A DNA stretch of 64,000 nt from Bellilinea sp040754815 (GTDB taxonomy: Bacteria > Chloroflexota > Anaerolineae > Anaerolineales > Anaerolineaceae), in assembly GCA_040754815.1 (NCBI GenBank), contig JBFMBX010000001.1:558001-622000 (forward strand), given 5' to 3'. The notes below the pieces were generated by a model. It ran no database searches. It was not told where the DNA came from and saw only the letters and a list, made by a program, of their open reading frames with translations. Below, piece after piece: positions 8,114 through 16,308 of this stretch (positions are counted from its first letter, which is position 1; each line of letters begins with the position of its first letter). The position numbers were made by a program, and so were the translations under genes.

Positions 8114-9854
8114 GATGAACCTCCAGATTGCGGCGCAAATGTGCAACCAGATCACCAATGCGCAGGATGCAGGCAGGAATATCCCAGCCGAGTTCTCTCA
8201 ATCGCGCCGCAGCCCTTGTGACCAGCGGAGCTTCCAAACCGTGGGCTTCCAGCAAACTCACGTTGGAATACACTTCCTCGGCAGGGCCATCCAGCAGTGT
8301 TTTTCCTTTATGGAGCACCGTCAGGCTGCTGCTCAGTTCTGCTATGTCTTCCATGTGATGAGAAGAAAGCACCAGCGTTAGACCCTGTTGACGCAGTCTT
8401 TCCAGCGAGCGTAAAGTCTCGTTGCGGGAACGCGGGTCAAGGCCGGCGGTTGGTTCATCGAGCAGTAATACCTTTGGGCGCATTGCAATCAACGAAGCCA
8501 AAGCCACCTTTCGCCGTTCACCGCCGCTCAGCGTAAAAGTCAAACGGTCTTTGAAGGTTTCAAAATCCAGACCCACCATTTCCATGGCCAGACGCACCGT
8601 TTCGCGCAGCGATTCGCGTTCCCCTTTCAAACGCGGGGCGTAGGCAATTTCATCTCCCACATATTGCTCGAACAATTGATAATCGGGGTTTTGAAATACC
8701 AGACCCGAAAACTGACGCACCGCCTTCAAATCGGTTGCCGGATCGTTCAAATCGAACGGCCCAACCATCACTTTACCCCGTTGGGGCAGCAGTAAACCGT
8801 TCAGATGCTGCAAGAGGGTGGATTTTCCCGAGCCGGTTGAGCCGATCAACCCATGCACTTTACCTTCACTTGCATGAAGATCCACATCTTCCAGCGCCCG
8901 GTACGCCAGCGGCGTATCGGCCAGATAGGTGTGAGCCAGATTGTTCACGCGGATATAGGCATTTTCCAGAACCTTCGGGCGGTGATCGCCGTTTGACAGC
9001 CGCTGGGTGATCGCGAACGGTGGCGGCGGCAGGGCTGCCACCAGATCGTTGGAGCGCAAGAGATTGGGAGGGAGGTCGGGCAACACCTCCCGCAATTGAA
9101 TGGCCAGCCGTCCCGCCAGTGGCAAATCCAGCCCCAGTGACCAGAGATCAGCCGGGTGGCTGAAAACTTCCTGCGGGGTGCTGTCCCATGCAATTTCACC
9201 CCGGTTCAAAACCACCACTCGGTCGGCAGCCACCGCCTCGCGCATGAAGTGGGAAATAACGATGATGGTCATCCCTTCTTCATGGAGCCGGCGCATCAAG
9301 CGCCGTACCATGTGCCGGCCGGCAGGGTCGAGCATGGCGGTGGTTTCATCGAAAATCACACAGCGCGGGCGCATCGCCAGCACGCCGGCCAGCGCAGCCC
9401 GCTGCATTTGACCGGCTGAAAGCAGGTGTGGCGGGCGCTGGCGGTATTCCTGAAGGCCGGTAATTTCCAGCGCTTCCTCCACGCGCTGGCGTATCTCGGC
9501 GGGCGGCAGCCCCAGATTTTCCGGCCCAAAGGCCACATCTTCTTCCAAAACGGCGGCCACCAGCTGATCTTCCGGTGACTGAAAGACCATGCCCACCAGC
9601 GCGCGAATTTGAGGATGAAAACGCGTCTCGCGCGTATCCATCCCATTGATTTTGACCGTTCCTCTATCCGGCAGCAATAGTGCGTTCAGATGGCGCGCCA
9701 GCGTGGTTTTGCCCGAACCGTTGGCGCCGATCAGCGCAACGAATTCCCCTTCCTCGATGCGCAAATGGATGCCCTTCAAGGCCGGGATCGCTTCACCACC
9801 CCGTACGGGATGGCTGTACCACAGGTCTTCTACTTCAATTAACGGAATGGCCAT
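8106..9854 (-). CDS. ECF transporter energising ATPase, two ABC domains fused (A-A')
   Basis: A 582-residue fusion of the two ATPases that are usually separate EcfA and EcfA'. Domain 1 (about 1-270) has GANGSGKTTL (Walker A), LSAGQMQRAAL (signature) and RCVIFDETTAML (Walker B). Domain 2 (about 300-560) has GSTGSGKSTL, LSGGERRKVAL and LLLDEPTAGLD. All catalytic motifs look intact, although domain 1 has SAGQ instead of SGGQ. It lies upstream of, and overlaps, ecfT. Whether it serves only the adjacent S component or several cannot be decided here. Confidence 0.93.
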   Translation of the reverse strand: MAIPLIEVEDLWYSHPVRGGEAIPALKGIHLRIEEGEFVALIGANGSGKTTLARHLNALLLPDRGTVKINGMDTRETRFHPQIRALVGMVFQSPEDQLVAAVLEEDVAFGPENLGLPPAEIRQRVEEALEITGLQEYRQRPPHLLSAGQMQRAALAGVLAMRPRCVIFDETTAMLDPAGRHMVRRLMRRLHEEGMTIIVISHFMREAVAADRVVVLNRGEIAWDSTPQEVFSHPADLWSLGLDLPLAGRLAIQLREVLPDLPPNLLRSNDLVAALPPPPFAITQRLSNGDHRPKVLENAYIRVNNLAHTYLADTPLAYRALEDVDLHASEGKVHGLIGSTGSGKSTLLQHLNGLLLPQRGKVMVGPFDLNDPATDLKAVRQFSGLVFQNPDYQLFEQYVGDEIAYAPRLKGERESLRETVRLAMEMVGLDFETFKDRLTFTLSGGERRKVALASLIAMRPKVLLLDEPTAGLDPRSRNETLRSLERLRQQGLTLVLSSHHMEDIAELSSSLTVLHKGKTLLDGPAEEVYSNVSLLEAHGLEAPLVTRAAARLRELGWDIPACILRIGDLVAHLRRNLEVHRA

Positions 9855-9923
9855 TGGTCTGGTTATTTTAACACAAACCTCCGCCTGCCTTTCCCAATCT
9901 CGAATAAATGAGAAATTGTATCG

Positions 9924-9952
9924 TTGACTCTGCTTGACTCTGATGCTATCAT
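9924..9952 (+). promoter_or_regulatory. Promoter of the PIN-TRAM gene
   Basis: TTGACT at 9924-9929 and TATCAT at 9947-9952 are separated by exactly 17 bases. The start codon at 10047 follows after about 90 bases of leader. Confidence 0.6.
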
Positions 9953-10046
9953 AAGGTTAATCATTTTTATTTATTCATTTTTCCATTTATTATCCTGCAC
10001 CTTAACAACAACCCACATCCATTGGACTTATCTCAAGGAGTTATTC

Positions 10047-11150
10047 ATGAGCGTTGAATTTATTTTTCGCCTGATTGGCATGATCGTTTTTGCAATCATT
10101 GGAGTTGTGTGGGGAGCGCAATTAGGGCAAATCGCCACAGCCGGAGGCGCCCCCTCCACTTTTTCTGTGGAAGAATATGCCTTTACGCTGGGGCTGGTTG
10201 GCGCACTGGTCGGCTTGATTCTGACCCCCTTTATCACCATCCGGCCGATGCGCGCCATCCGCAGCCTGCTGACCCGAGTTTCTGCCCAAACCCTGTTCGC
10301 CGCATTGTTCGGCCTGATTGCCGGTTTAATCATTGCGGTGTTACTCGCCTTTCCGCTTTCGCGCCTGCCCTCCCCCTTCGGGGAAATTCTGCCGTTTCTC
10401 GGGGTCATTTTCTTCGGTTATCTTGGCGTTTCGGTATTCGTGATGCGCCAGAATGACCTGTTTTCGCTTTGGGGGAACATCTCCAAAAGTCAACCGCCGG
10501 GCGGCGGTGCGCTTCCAGCCGGCGGAGAAGGCGGGGCAAACTGGGCCGAATCCCGCACCATTCTGCTGGATACCAGCGTAATCATAGACGGCCGGATTGC
10601 CGATATTGCGCGAACCGGTTTTTTGCCGGGCTCTTTGCTGATTCCCCGTTTCGTTCTGAACGAATTGCAATACATTGCCGACTCGCCGGATAGTTTACGC
10701 CGCCAGCGCGGTCGGCGCGGCATGGAGGTGCTCTCTCAGTTACAAAAGGAACCGGTCATTCCGGTGCGCATTTCGGATATTGATGTGGAAGGCGTGCGGG
10801 ATGTAGATGATAAACTGGTCATCCTCGCCCGCCAGCTGCGCTGTCCAATCCTGACCAACGACTACAACCTCAACCGCATCGCCGAATTGCAAGGGGTCAC
10901 GGTGCTGAACGTCAACGAACTGGCCAATGCCGTTAAATCGGTTTTGTTACCCGGTGAAACGCTTTCGGTGCGCGTCATTCAGGAAGGCAAGGAAGCCGGT
11001 CAGGGCGTCGGCTATATGGAAGACGGCACCATGGTGGTCATCGAGAACGGCAACAAATATCTCAATCAGGAAATTCTGGTGACCGTGACCAAAGTCCTGC
11101 AAACGGCGGCCGGGCGGATGATCTTTGCCCGCCCGGAAAATGAACACTAA
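10047..11150 (+). CDS. Membrane PIN-TRAM domain protein (YacL-like)
   Basis: A 367-residue protein. The N-terminal 115 residues form about four membrane helices. A PIN nuclease-fold domain follows (LLDTSVIIDGRIADIARTGF with acidic Asp residues; VLNELQYIADS; VDDKLVILARQL; TNDYNLNR), then a C-terminal TRAM RNA-binding domain (ETLSVRVIQEGKEAGQGVGY). The ATG at 10047 has AAGGAG upstream; an earlier in-frame ATG at 9924 lies on the promoter and is rejected. Family members are thought to bind or cleave RNA at the membrane; the function here is inferred. Confidence 0.92.
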   Translation: MSVEFIFRLIGMIVFAIIGVVWGAQLGQIATAGGAPSTFSVEEYAFTLGLVGALVGLILTPFITIRPMRAIRSLLTRVSAQTLFAALFGLIAGLIIAVLLAFPLSRLPSPFGEILPFLGVIFFGYLGVSVFVMRQNDLFSLWGNISKSQPPGGGALPAGGEGGANWAESRTILLDTSVIIDGRIADIARTGFLPGSLLIPRFVLNELQYIADSPDSLRRQRGRRGMEVLSQLQKEPVIPVRISDIDVEGVRDVDDKLVILARQLRCPILTNDYNLNRIAELQGVTVLNVNELANAVKSVLLPGETLSVRVIQEGKEAGQGVGYMEDGTMVVIENGNKYLNQEILVTVTKVLQTAAGRMIFARPENEH

Positions 11151-11172
11151 CTGACCTGCAAGGAAAAACACC

Positions 11173-11910
11173 ATGCACGAATGGATTACCGGACGAAATC
11201 CGGTTTTTGAGGTGCTGCAAACCCGCCGCCGGCAAATTTTCCGCCTGATCGTTGCCGCCGGCGCCGAGGAAAAAGGGAAACTAGCCGAAATCATCCACCA
11301 TGCCGAAAAACGGCGTATTCCGCTGCAGCGCGTTCCGCGCCCGCAGCTGGATTCGCTGGGAGAAGGTCATCAGGGAGTTGCGGCAGAGGTCAGCGGTTAT
11401 CCGTACGCCAATTATGCCGATATTCTCCAAAGAGCCGAGCGGCGGGGTGAAAAACCGCTTGTTCTCTTACTGGATATGCTCCAGAACCCGCAAAATCTGG
11501 GCACTTTATTGCGCACCGCCGAAGCCGTTGGTGTGCACGGCGTGATCATCCCGCCGCGCCGGGCAGCCGGCATTACACCGGCGGTGGTGCATGCTTCCGC
11601 TGGCGCCACCGAGCATCTGCTGGTCGCTCAAATGAATCTGGCACAGGCCATTGACCTGCTCAAATCGGCCGGTGTGTGGGTGGTCGGCCTGACGGGAGAA
11701 GCCGCTCAATCCATCCAGCAGGCCCCGCTGGATGCGCCGCTGGCGCTGGTCATCGGCAACGAAGGCGAGGGCATGCGCGTGTTGGTTTCAAAAAAATGCG
11801 ATCTGCTGGTTCACCTGCCCATGCGCGGCAAAATCGAATCGCTCAACGCGGCAGTGGCCGGTTCCGTCGCTCTGTATCTGGCTCTGCTGGCGCGTCAGCA
11901 GTCAAAGTAG
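11173..11910 (+). CDS. rlmB: 23S rRNA 2'-O-methyltransferase, TrmH/SpoU family (RlmB)
   Basis: A 245-residue SPOUT methyltransferase. An N-terminal substrate-binding domain (ITGRNPVFEVLQ, HQGVAAEV) precedes the trefoil-knot domain with DMLQNPQNLGTLLRTAEAVG, LVIGNEGEGMR and the motif 3 block MRGKIESLNAAVAGSVALYL. It probably methylates G2251 (E. coli numbering) of 23S rRNA. It starts 22 bases after the PIN-TRAM stop and 9 bases before the next rhodanese gene, so an operon is likely. Confidence 0.92.
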   Translation: MHEWITGRNPVFEVLQTRRRQIFRLIVAAGAEEKGKLAEIIHHAEKRRIPLQRVPRPQLDSLGEGHQGVAAEVSGYPYANYADILQRAERRGEKPLVLLLDMLQNPQNLGTLLRTAEAVGVHGVIIPPRRAAGITPAVVHASAGATEHLLVAQMNLAQAIDLLKSAGVWVVGLTGEAAQSIQQAPLDAPLALVIGNEGEGMRVLVSKKCDLLVHLPMRGKIESLNAAVAGSVALYLALLARQQSK

Positions 11911-11919
11911 AGGTTTATC

Positions 11920-12273
11920 GTGACCACCCCAGCACCCGAAATTTCGGCAGCGGAGTTGCACCGCCTGCTGCATGAACAGCCTGATCTTCTGGTACTGGAT
12001 GTGCGCGAACCGTACGAATGGACGCGCGCTTTTCTCCCTCATCCAGCCGTCATCACGATGCCCATGTCCGAACTGGCCGCCCGCGGAACAGATGCCTTGC
12101 CGGAACAGGCCCGCGATCCTGAGCAGGCGTTGGTGATTCTCTGCCACCACGGCGAACGCAGCCGCGTGGTGGCCGCATGGTTGAAATCTCAGGGCTGGCA
12201 GCGCGTCTTCAACCTGAGCGGGGGGATTGATGCCTACGCCCGACAGGTGGATGGCAGCGTGGGATTTTATTGA
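11920..12273 (+). CDS. Rhodanese-like single-domain protein
   Basis: A 117-residue cytoplasmic rhodanese starting with GTG (AGAGG 8 bases upstream). Front half DVREPYEWTRAFLPHPAVI; active loop ILCHHGERSRVVA with the catalytic Cys. It has no signal peptide or membrane helix, unlike the rhodanese at 2853. It is the third gene after PIN-TRAM and rlmB. The reaction is sulfur transfer by family; the partner is unknown. Confidence 0.9.
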   Translation: MTTPAPEISAAELHRLLHEQPDLLVLDVREPYEWTRAFLPHPAVITMPMSELAARGTDALPEQARDPEQALVILCHHGERSRVVAAWLKSQGWQRVFNLSGGIDAYARQVDGSVGFY

Positions 12274-12320
12274 ATCTCTGGTATCATTAGCGCTATTCTG
12301 GCCACGGAAGAGATCAAAAA

Positions 12321-13208
12321 ATGAAAAAAGGCGTCATCTACGCAATTTTAGCCTATGTGCTGTGGGGATTTTTCCCGATTTATTTTAAGTGGCTGCACGG
12401 TGTGCCGGCTTTACAGATCATGGCGCATCGGGTTGTGTGGTCATTTTTCTTTTTAGCCCTTTACCTGTTCTTTCGGCGGGAAATCAACTCGCTGATTCGC
12501 TCGCTCAACCGCCGCACGGTGCTGATTTATCTGGCGGCCGGCAGCCTGCTGGCGGTCAACTGGCTGACCTACGTCTGGGCGGTCAATCAGGGGCGGGTGG
12601 TGGAATCAAGTCTGGGTTATTTCATCAACCCGCTGGTCAGCGTTTCGCTGGGGGTAATTTTCCTGCGCGAACGGCTGCGGGTCTGGCAATGGGTGCCGGT
12701 AGGCCTGGCCGCCGCCGGCGTGGCTTACCTGACCATTCGCTACGGTCAACTGCCGTGGGTGGCGCTGGTGCTGGCGTTTACCTTTGGGTTATACGGTCTG
12801 CTCAAGAAGATTGCGCCGCTCGGCCCGCGCAAAGGGCTGGCACTGGAAACTGCACTCATCTTTCTGCCATTGTTCGCCTACTTGATTTTTGCCGAAGTGC
12901 GAGGGGAGGGCGTGTTTTTACACAGCCCCCCGCTCACCAATGTTCTGCTGGTTTTAAGCGGGCTGGTTACCATCATTCCCCTGTTGTTGTTTGCCGGCGG
13001 CGCGCAGAGTGTGCCGCTCACCATTTTGGGCCTGCTGCAGTATATCGCCCCAACCCTGCAATTTCTGCTGGGCGTTTTACTGTATCAGGAGCCATTCACC
13101 CTGACCAGTGCGGTGGGGTTTGGTTTTATCTGGCTGGCGCTGATTTTGTTCTCGCTGGAAAGTTACATCCACAACCAGCGCACACTCCGTCCTCAACCTG
13201 TGGCCTGA
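12321..13208 (+). CDS. rarD: RarD-type EamA/DMT permease
   Basis: A 295-residue, ten-helix drug/metabolite superfamily permease. The opening MKKGVIYAILAYVLWGFFPIYFKWL and the block LLAVNWLTYVWAVNQGRVVE are diagnostic of the RarD branch. The substrate of this branch is not established. A GGTATCAT element 30-40 bases upstream could be a -10 box, with AAGAGA as a weak ribosome site. Confidence 0.9.
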   Translation: MKKGVIYAILAYVLWGFFPIYFKWLHGVPALQIMAHRVVWSFFFLALYLFFRREINSLIRSLNRRTVLIYLAAGSLLAVNWLTYVWAVNQGRVVESSLGYFINPLVSVSLGVIFLRERLRVWQWVPVGLAAAGVAYLTIRYGQLPWVALVLAFTFGLYGLLKKIAPLGPRKGLALETALIFLPLFAYLIFAEVRGEGVFLHSPPLTNVLLVLSGLVTIIPLLLFAGGAQSVPLTILGLLQYIAPTLQFLLGVLLYQEPFTLTSAVGFGFIWLALILFSLESYIHNQRTLRPQPVA

Positions 13209-13220
13209 GCGAGCCGAAGA

Positions 13221-13649
13221 TTACCGTTTTTCGTCAAAATGGCCGTTCAACCGGCGCAACTGCTCCATTAACTGCTCGGCGCGGGTAACACCGTGATTGA
13301 CAAAGCGGGGCTGGCCGCTGGCATCCAGCAAAAAGGTGGTCGGAACGCTCAAGACGCCCCATTGCTTTGCCAGTTCTCTCTGGCGGCTGGCATCAATTTC
13401 GATGATCTGTAAACGGTCTCCCCAATGCAGTTTAACCCGTTGCAACGCCGGGCGTTGAACCGTGCGGCAGGGGGCGCAATCCGGGGTGGTGAAATAGAGG
13501 ATGCCCGCCCGCCCCGGCTGCCAGCCGGGCAAACGGCGGCTGAGTTTGGCCGTTCGATGCAGAATGAAGCGGTTGAAAAGCAGGAACAGCACCGCCCCGC
13601 CGCCCATCAACAGGGCCGCCAGCAATAATCTCGTCAAAAGTTCGTCCAT
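13221..13649 (-). CDS. Membrane-anchored thioredoxin-like protein
   Basis: 142 residues from the ATG at 13649, which overlaps the stop of the upstream DUF4395 gene (TAATG). An N-terminal helix (LLLAALLMGGGAVLFLLF) is followed by a thioredoxin fold with FTTPDCAPCRTVQ (CxxC) and SVPTTFLLD (cis-Pro). The upstream-extended frame to 13766 only reads over the neighbour and is rejected. It probably works with DUF4395 in envelope thiol or sulfane-sulfur handling. Both genes sit behind the attenuator-like leader at 14155-14327. Confidence 0.87.
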   Translation of the reverse strand: MDELLTRLLLAALLMGGGAVLFLLFNRFILHRTAKLSRRLPGWQPGRAGILYFTTPDCAPCRTVQRPALQRVKLHWGDRLQIIEIDASRQRELAKQWGVLSVPTTFLLDASGQPRFVNHGVTRAEQLMEQLRRLNGHFDEKR

Positions 13650-14137
13650 TATTGCTGCTCCCCGCGCCGCGGCCGCCAACCCGCCGGTGTTCCCGGCGGC
13701 GGAGACTGGGTAAAGCCCGGCACACCCAGATGATTGAGCCAGTAATATACCGCGCAGCCCACGCAAAAGCCCACAAACAGGTTCAGCGAGGCAAGGGCAA
13801 TCACCAGCCAGACCAACCCCCAGCCTGCTACCGGCGTGCCGGTGAGGAAGAAAATCCCGGCAGCGAGCAGCACCATGCCGCCGAAGCCCTGAGCAAAGGT
13901 GTGCGGCTGAGGGTTATCCGGCAGCACATCCGGTTTGAGCCAGCCGCGCGGTTTGAGCAGTGCGGTATAGAGCCAGCCAAACGCCGGTCTGCCGGCCAGT
14001 GCGCTGGCTAACATCATCAGCCCGACCAGCCCGGCCAGGAGGGGCAAATCGAGTATAAAGGAAAGCAAAAGCAAGAGGATGATCACGGCCTGATTGGTTC
14101 GCAATGCAGAATGATCAACGGGTTGGAAGGGATTCAT
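13649..14137 (-). CDS. DUF4395 membrane protein
   Basis: A 162-residue protein with about four membrane helices and the DUF4395 hallmark GFCVGCAVYYWLNH near its C-terminus, whose Cys pair suggests thiol or sulfur chemistry. The start codon at 14137 has GAAGG 5 bases upstream. It is translationally coupled to the downstream thioredoxin-like gene. In other phyla DUF4395 genes often accompany sulfurtransferases or thioredoxins. The molecular function is unknown. Confidence 0.88.
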   Translation of the reverse strand: MNPFQPVDHSALRTNQAVIILLLLLSFILDLPLLAGLVGLMMLASALAGRPAFGWLYTALLKPRGWLKPDVLPDNPQPHTFAQGFGGMVLLAAGIFFLTGTPVAGWGLVWLVIALASLNLFVGFCVGCAVYYWLNHLGVPGFTQSPPPGTPAGWRPRRGEQQ

Positions 14138-14157
14138 ATCAGCCTTCGCAAACGGAT

Positions 14158-14205
14158 AAAAAATTAAAAGGACTGCGCCGCTCTGTTGGGATTCAGAGGG
14201 CGCAG
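14158..14205 (-). terminator. Rho-independent terminator 20 bases before the DUF4395 start codon
   Basis: On the minus strand the arms CTGCGCCCTCTG and CAGAGCGGCGCAG (12 pairs with one bulged base, positions 14173-14205) enclose an 8-base loop. They are followed by TCCTTTTAATTTTTT. No minus-strand gene ends upstream, so this is an attenuator rather than a gene-end terminator. Confidence 0.75.
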
Positions 14206-14236
14206 CCGCTCATGGAGTTGTGCTTGAAATCAGCTT

Positions 14237-14323
14237 CTAATGCCAGCACCACACGGCGGACAGCACCCTCCGCCGCATACACATGCAGGTGTTATAGGAA
14301 GTGTGGTTCTGGCTGGTCAGCAT
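14237..14323 (-). CDS. Putative 28-codon Cys-containing leader peptide, leaderless
   Basis: ATG at 14323 to TAG at 14237. The ATG is about 4 bases from the predicted transcription start, so there is no ribosome site and translation would be leaderless. Cys codons occur at residues 13, 15 and 26 (context NTCMCMRRRV and VWCWH). It lies between a strong promoter and the terminator of a thiol-related operon. Cysteine-responsive leaderless leader peptides are known in mycobacteria; a similar role here is inference. The ORF is short and could be chance. Confidence 0.4.
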   Translation of the reverse strand: MLTSQNHTSYNTCMCMRRRVLSAVWCWH

Positions 14324-14333
14324 AATTACGACT

Positions 14334-14362
14334 ATTATAGTCCGAATATCGGAATTTTACAA
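14334..14362 (-). promoter_or_regulatory. Promoter of the DUF4395 leader, with palindromic operator-like sequence
   Basis: TTGTAA (14357-14362), a 17-base spacer and a perfect TATAAT (14334-14339) on the minus strand. The -10 box lies in the palindrome GACTATtATAGTC (14330-14342) and the adjacent spacer is the palindrome TCCGAatATCGGA-like 14341-14353. A repressor site is possible. Confidence 0.65.
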
Positions 14363-14681
14363 GATGATTTCGAATTAAATGCCGAAACAACGGCGCATGG
14401 AATCAATCGGCTTGTGACGCTGGGGGGAAGGAATTAATGGGATAAAGAGGGATCGATTTTACGGGTATAGATATATAATAATTAAAGATAATCTTTTTGT
14501 TTGGGAAAGAATTTTCGATACTCAACCATCATTATGGGATCATATATTTTTTGGGTCAGTTATACAGTATTTTTATTTGGTTTCAAAAATTAGTAAAATT
14601 ATTTGGCACATTCCTTGTCAGAATATATTTTCCTAAAACATAAGGTAGAATCATTAAAAATTCTTATGCTAGGAAAAGAAA
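14363..14681. other. Intergenic boundary of the accessory island
   Basis: No gene is supported here. Base composition shifts abruptly near 14440 from mixed to very AT-rich, matching the following methyltransferase gene. A TATGCT about 17 bases before the methyltransferase ATG may be its -10 box, but no convincing -35 box was found. Confidence 0.6.
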
Positions 14682-15584
14682 ATGAGCCATAAAATAATTT
14701 TCGGTGACAATTTGGAAATATTGAAGACCTTCCCATCAGAGTATGTAGACTTAATTTACATTGATCCCCCATTTAACACAGGAAAAGTTCAAGGACGTAC
14801 TCAAATAAAAACCATTCGCTCTGAAGACGGCGACCGCATTGGTTTTCAGGGAGAGCGATATAAAACAATAAAAATTGGAACAAAATCTTATACTGATTTG
14901 TTTGATGATTTTTTAGGCTTTCTAGAACCTCGTTTGCAGGAAGCACATAGAATTCTCAAACCTAATGGGTCAATGTATTTTCATATTGACTATCGAGAAG
15001 TTCATTATTGCAAAATATTGCTTGACATGATATTTGGTAGAGAATGTTTCTTAAATGAAATTATTTGGGCTTATGACTATGGCGCACGCTCAAAAAATAA
15101 GTGGCCAACAAAACACGACAATATTTTATTATATGTAAAAAATCCAGATGATTACATTTTCAATTATGATGATATAGAGCGGATTCCCTATATGGCACCT
15201 GGCTTAGTTGGGCCAGAAAAAGCGGAGCGTGGGAAAACCCCCACTGACACATGGTGGCATACAATTGTCCCTACAAACGGTAAAGAAAAAACCGGTTATC
15301 CAACCCAAAAACCTGTAGGAATTTTGAAGCGAATTGTACAAGCCTCTAGCCCCAAAAATGGTTTAGTTCTCGATTTTTTCGCAGGAAGCGGAACAACTGG
15401 AGCAGCATGTTTAGAATTGGAAAGAAATTTTATTTTGATTGATAATAATCAAGAAGCAATGGAAGTGATGGCTAAACGATTTGACGGAATACAAAATATT
15501 GAATGGATTAATTTCGATCCTAGACCCTATCAAAAATTATTCCAAATGAAAGAAAATGAACCCGTCCAAGCAACTCTATTCTAA
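14682..15584 (+). CDS. Site-specific DNA methyltransferase, beta-class amino-methyltransferase
   Basis: A 300-residue DNA methyltransferase. Motif IV (YIDPPFNTG, near residue 26) precedes the AdoMet motif I (LDFFAGSGTTGAA, near 228), the motif order of the beta class. TGYPTQKPVGILKRIV is the usual block before motif I. DPPF favours N6-adenine over N4-cytosine, though this is not decisive. The gene is strikingly AT-rich relative to its surroundings and is followed at once by an endonuclease gene, forming a type II restriction-modification pair. A weak AGGAAAAG ribosome site precedes the ATG. Confidence 0.93.
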   Translation: MSHKIIFGDNLEILKTFPSEYVDLIYIDPPFNTGKVQGRTQIKTIRSEDGDRIGFQGERYKTIKIGTKSYTDLFDDFLGFLEPRLQEAHRILKPNGSMYFHIDYREVHYCKILLDMIFGRECFLNEIIWAYDYGARSKNKWPTKHDNILLYVKNPDDYIFNYDDIERIPYMAPGLVGPEKAERGKTPTDTWWHTIVPTNGKEKTGYPTQKPVGILKRIVQASSPKNGLVLDFFAGSGTTGAACLELERNFILIDNNQEAMEVMAKRFDGIQNIEWINFDPRPYQKLFQMKENEPVQATLF

Positions 15585-15594
15585 GGGGAGCAAC

Positions 15595-16149
15595 ATGTCT
15601 GCAGACAATGAACTGGAAACGCTGGTTGCAATCGCTAAGTCACTTAAGACAACGTATGTTCATGATGAAAATTCTGACCCTTGGGCTAATAGTCCTTTTG
15701 CATGGATAAAGTCACGTCCATCTCGCCAAGTAGGAAAAATTGGTGAACAATTGGTTGCTGAATGGTGTAAACAAAAGAATTTTATTATCTCCAGATGTGG
15801 GGATCCCGAGGCTGATTTAGTCCTCAATGGCCATCGAATTGAAGTAAAGTTTTCTACTTTATGGGAAAGTGGTAATTATACCTTTCAACAATTGAGAGAC
15901 CAAAATTATGAATTTGCCTTTTTTCTCGGCTTATCTCCATTTGCAGCTCATGGATGGTTTGTTTCAAAAACGGTTCTTAGGCAACACGTGATTGGACATA
16001 CACCACAACATGCTGGCAAAACAGGCTCAGATACCTTTTGGATAAGTTTTCCAGCTAACAACCCACTTAACTGGTTAGCCCCTTTTGGAGGTTCGATATC
16101 TCAAGTATATGAAGTTATACAAAGAACATTGGGGAAAATATACTTTTAG
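15595..16149 (+). CDS. Probable type II restriction endonuclease (PD-(D/E)xK fold)
   Basis: 184 residues from the ATG at 15595, which has AAGGGGAG upstream and lies 10 bases after the methyltransferase stop. The catalytic-looking core is VGKIGEQLVAEWCKQ, then EADLVLNGHRIEVKFS, giving the Asp ... Glu-x-Lys pattern of PD-(D/E)xK nucleases. It shares the AT-rich composition of the methyltransferase. Restriction activity is inferred from the fold pattern and from tight linkage to the modification gene. The recognition sequence is unknown. Confidence 0.78.
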   Translation: MSADNELETLVAIAKSLKTTYVHDENSDPWANSPFAWIKSRPSRQVGKIGEQLVAEWCKQKNFIISRCGDPEADLVLNGHRIEVKFSTLWESGNYTFQQLRDQNYEFAFFLGLSPFAAHGWFVSKTVLRQHVIGHTPQHAGKTGSDTFWISFPANNPLNWLAPFGGSISQVYEVIQRTLGKIYF

Positions 16150-16308
16150 GAAGAGTGCTGCCAACTACGCACCCGATTAACGATAAATTCGCCGTGTTTT
16201 TTTAGGCATCTTTATGATCCTGCGAAATCCTCTACCCAAACCTATTACCCACCTGTTGCTAACGCAGGCAGGTAGTAACCCCACTATAGTACCCGCCAAC
16301 GGAGATAG

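Larger units (their letters stand above)
14155..14327 (-). ncRNA. Attenuator-type structured leader of the DUF4395-thioredoxin operon
   Basis: Predicted transcript from about 14327 to the U-tract at 14158. A 13-base stem pairs 14301-14313 with 14242-14254 (one mismatch). It encloses a GC hairpin (14255-14260 with 14269-14274) and a smaller hairpin (14275-14286). The loop segment 14263-14271 can pair with the terminator 5' arm at 14195-14203 (nine pairs including two G-U), giving a possible antiterminator. The leader also contains a 28-codon ORF. It matches no riboswitch class I can recognise. Stems are read by eye, without energy calculation. Confidence 0.6.

Noticed and set aside
9924..10046. 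N-terminal extension of the PIN-TRAM protein
   Set aside because: The first in-frame ATG lies on the -35 box of the gene's promoter, and AAGGAG precedes the ATG at 10047.
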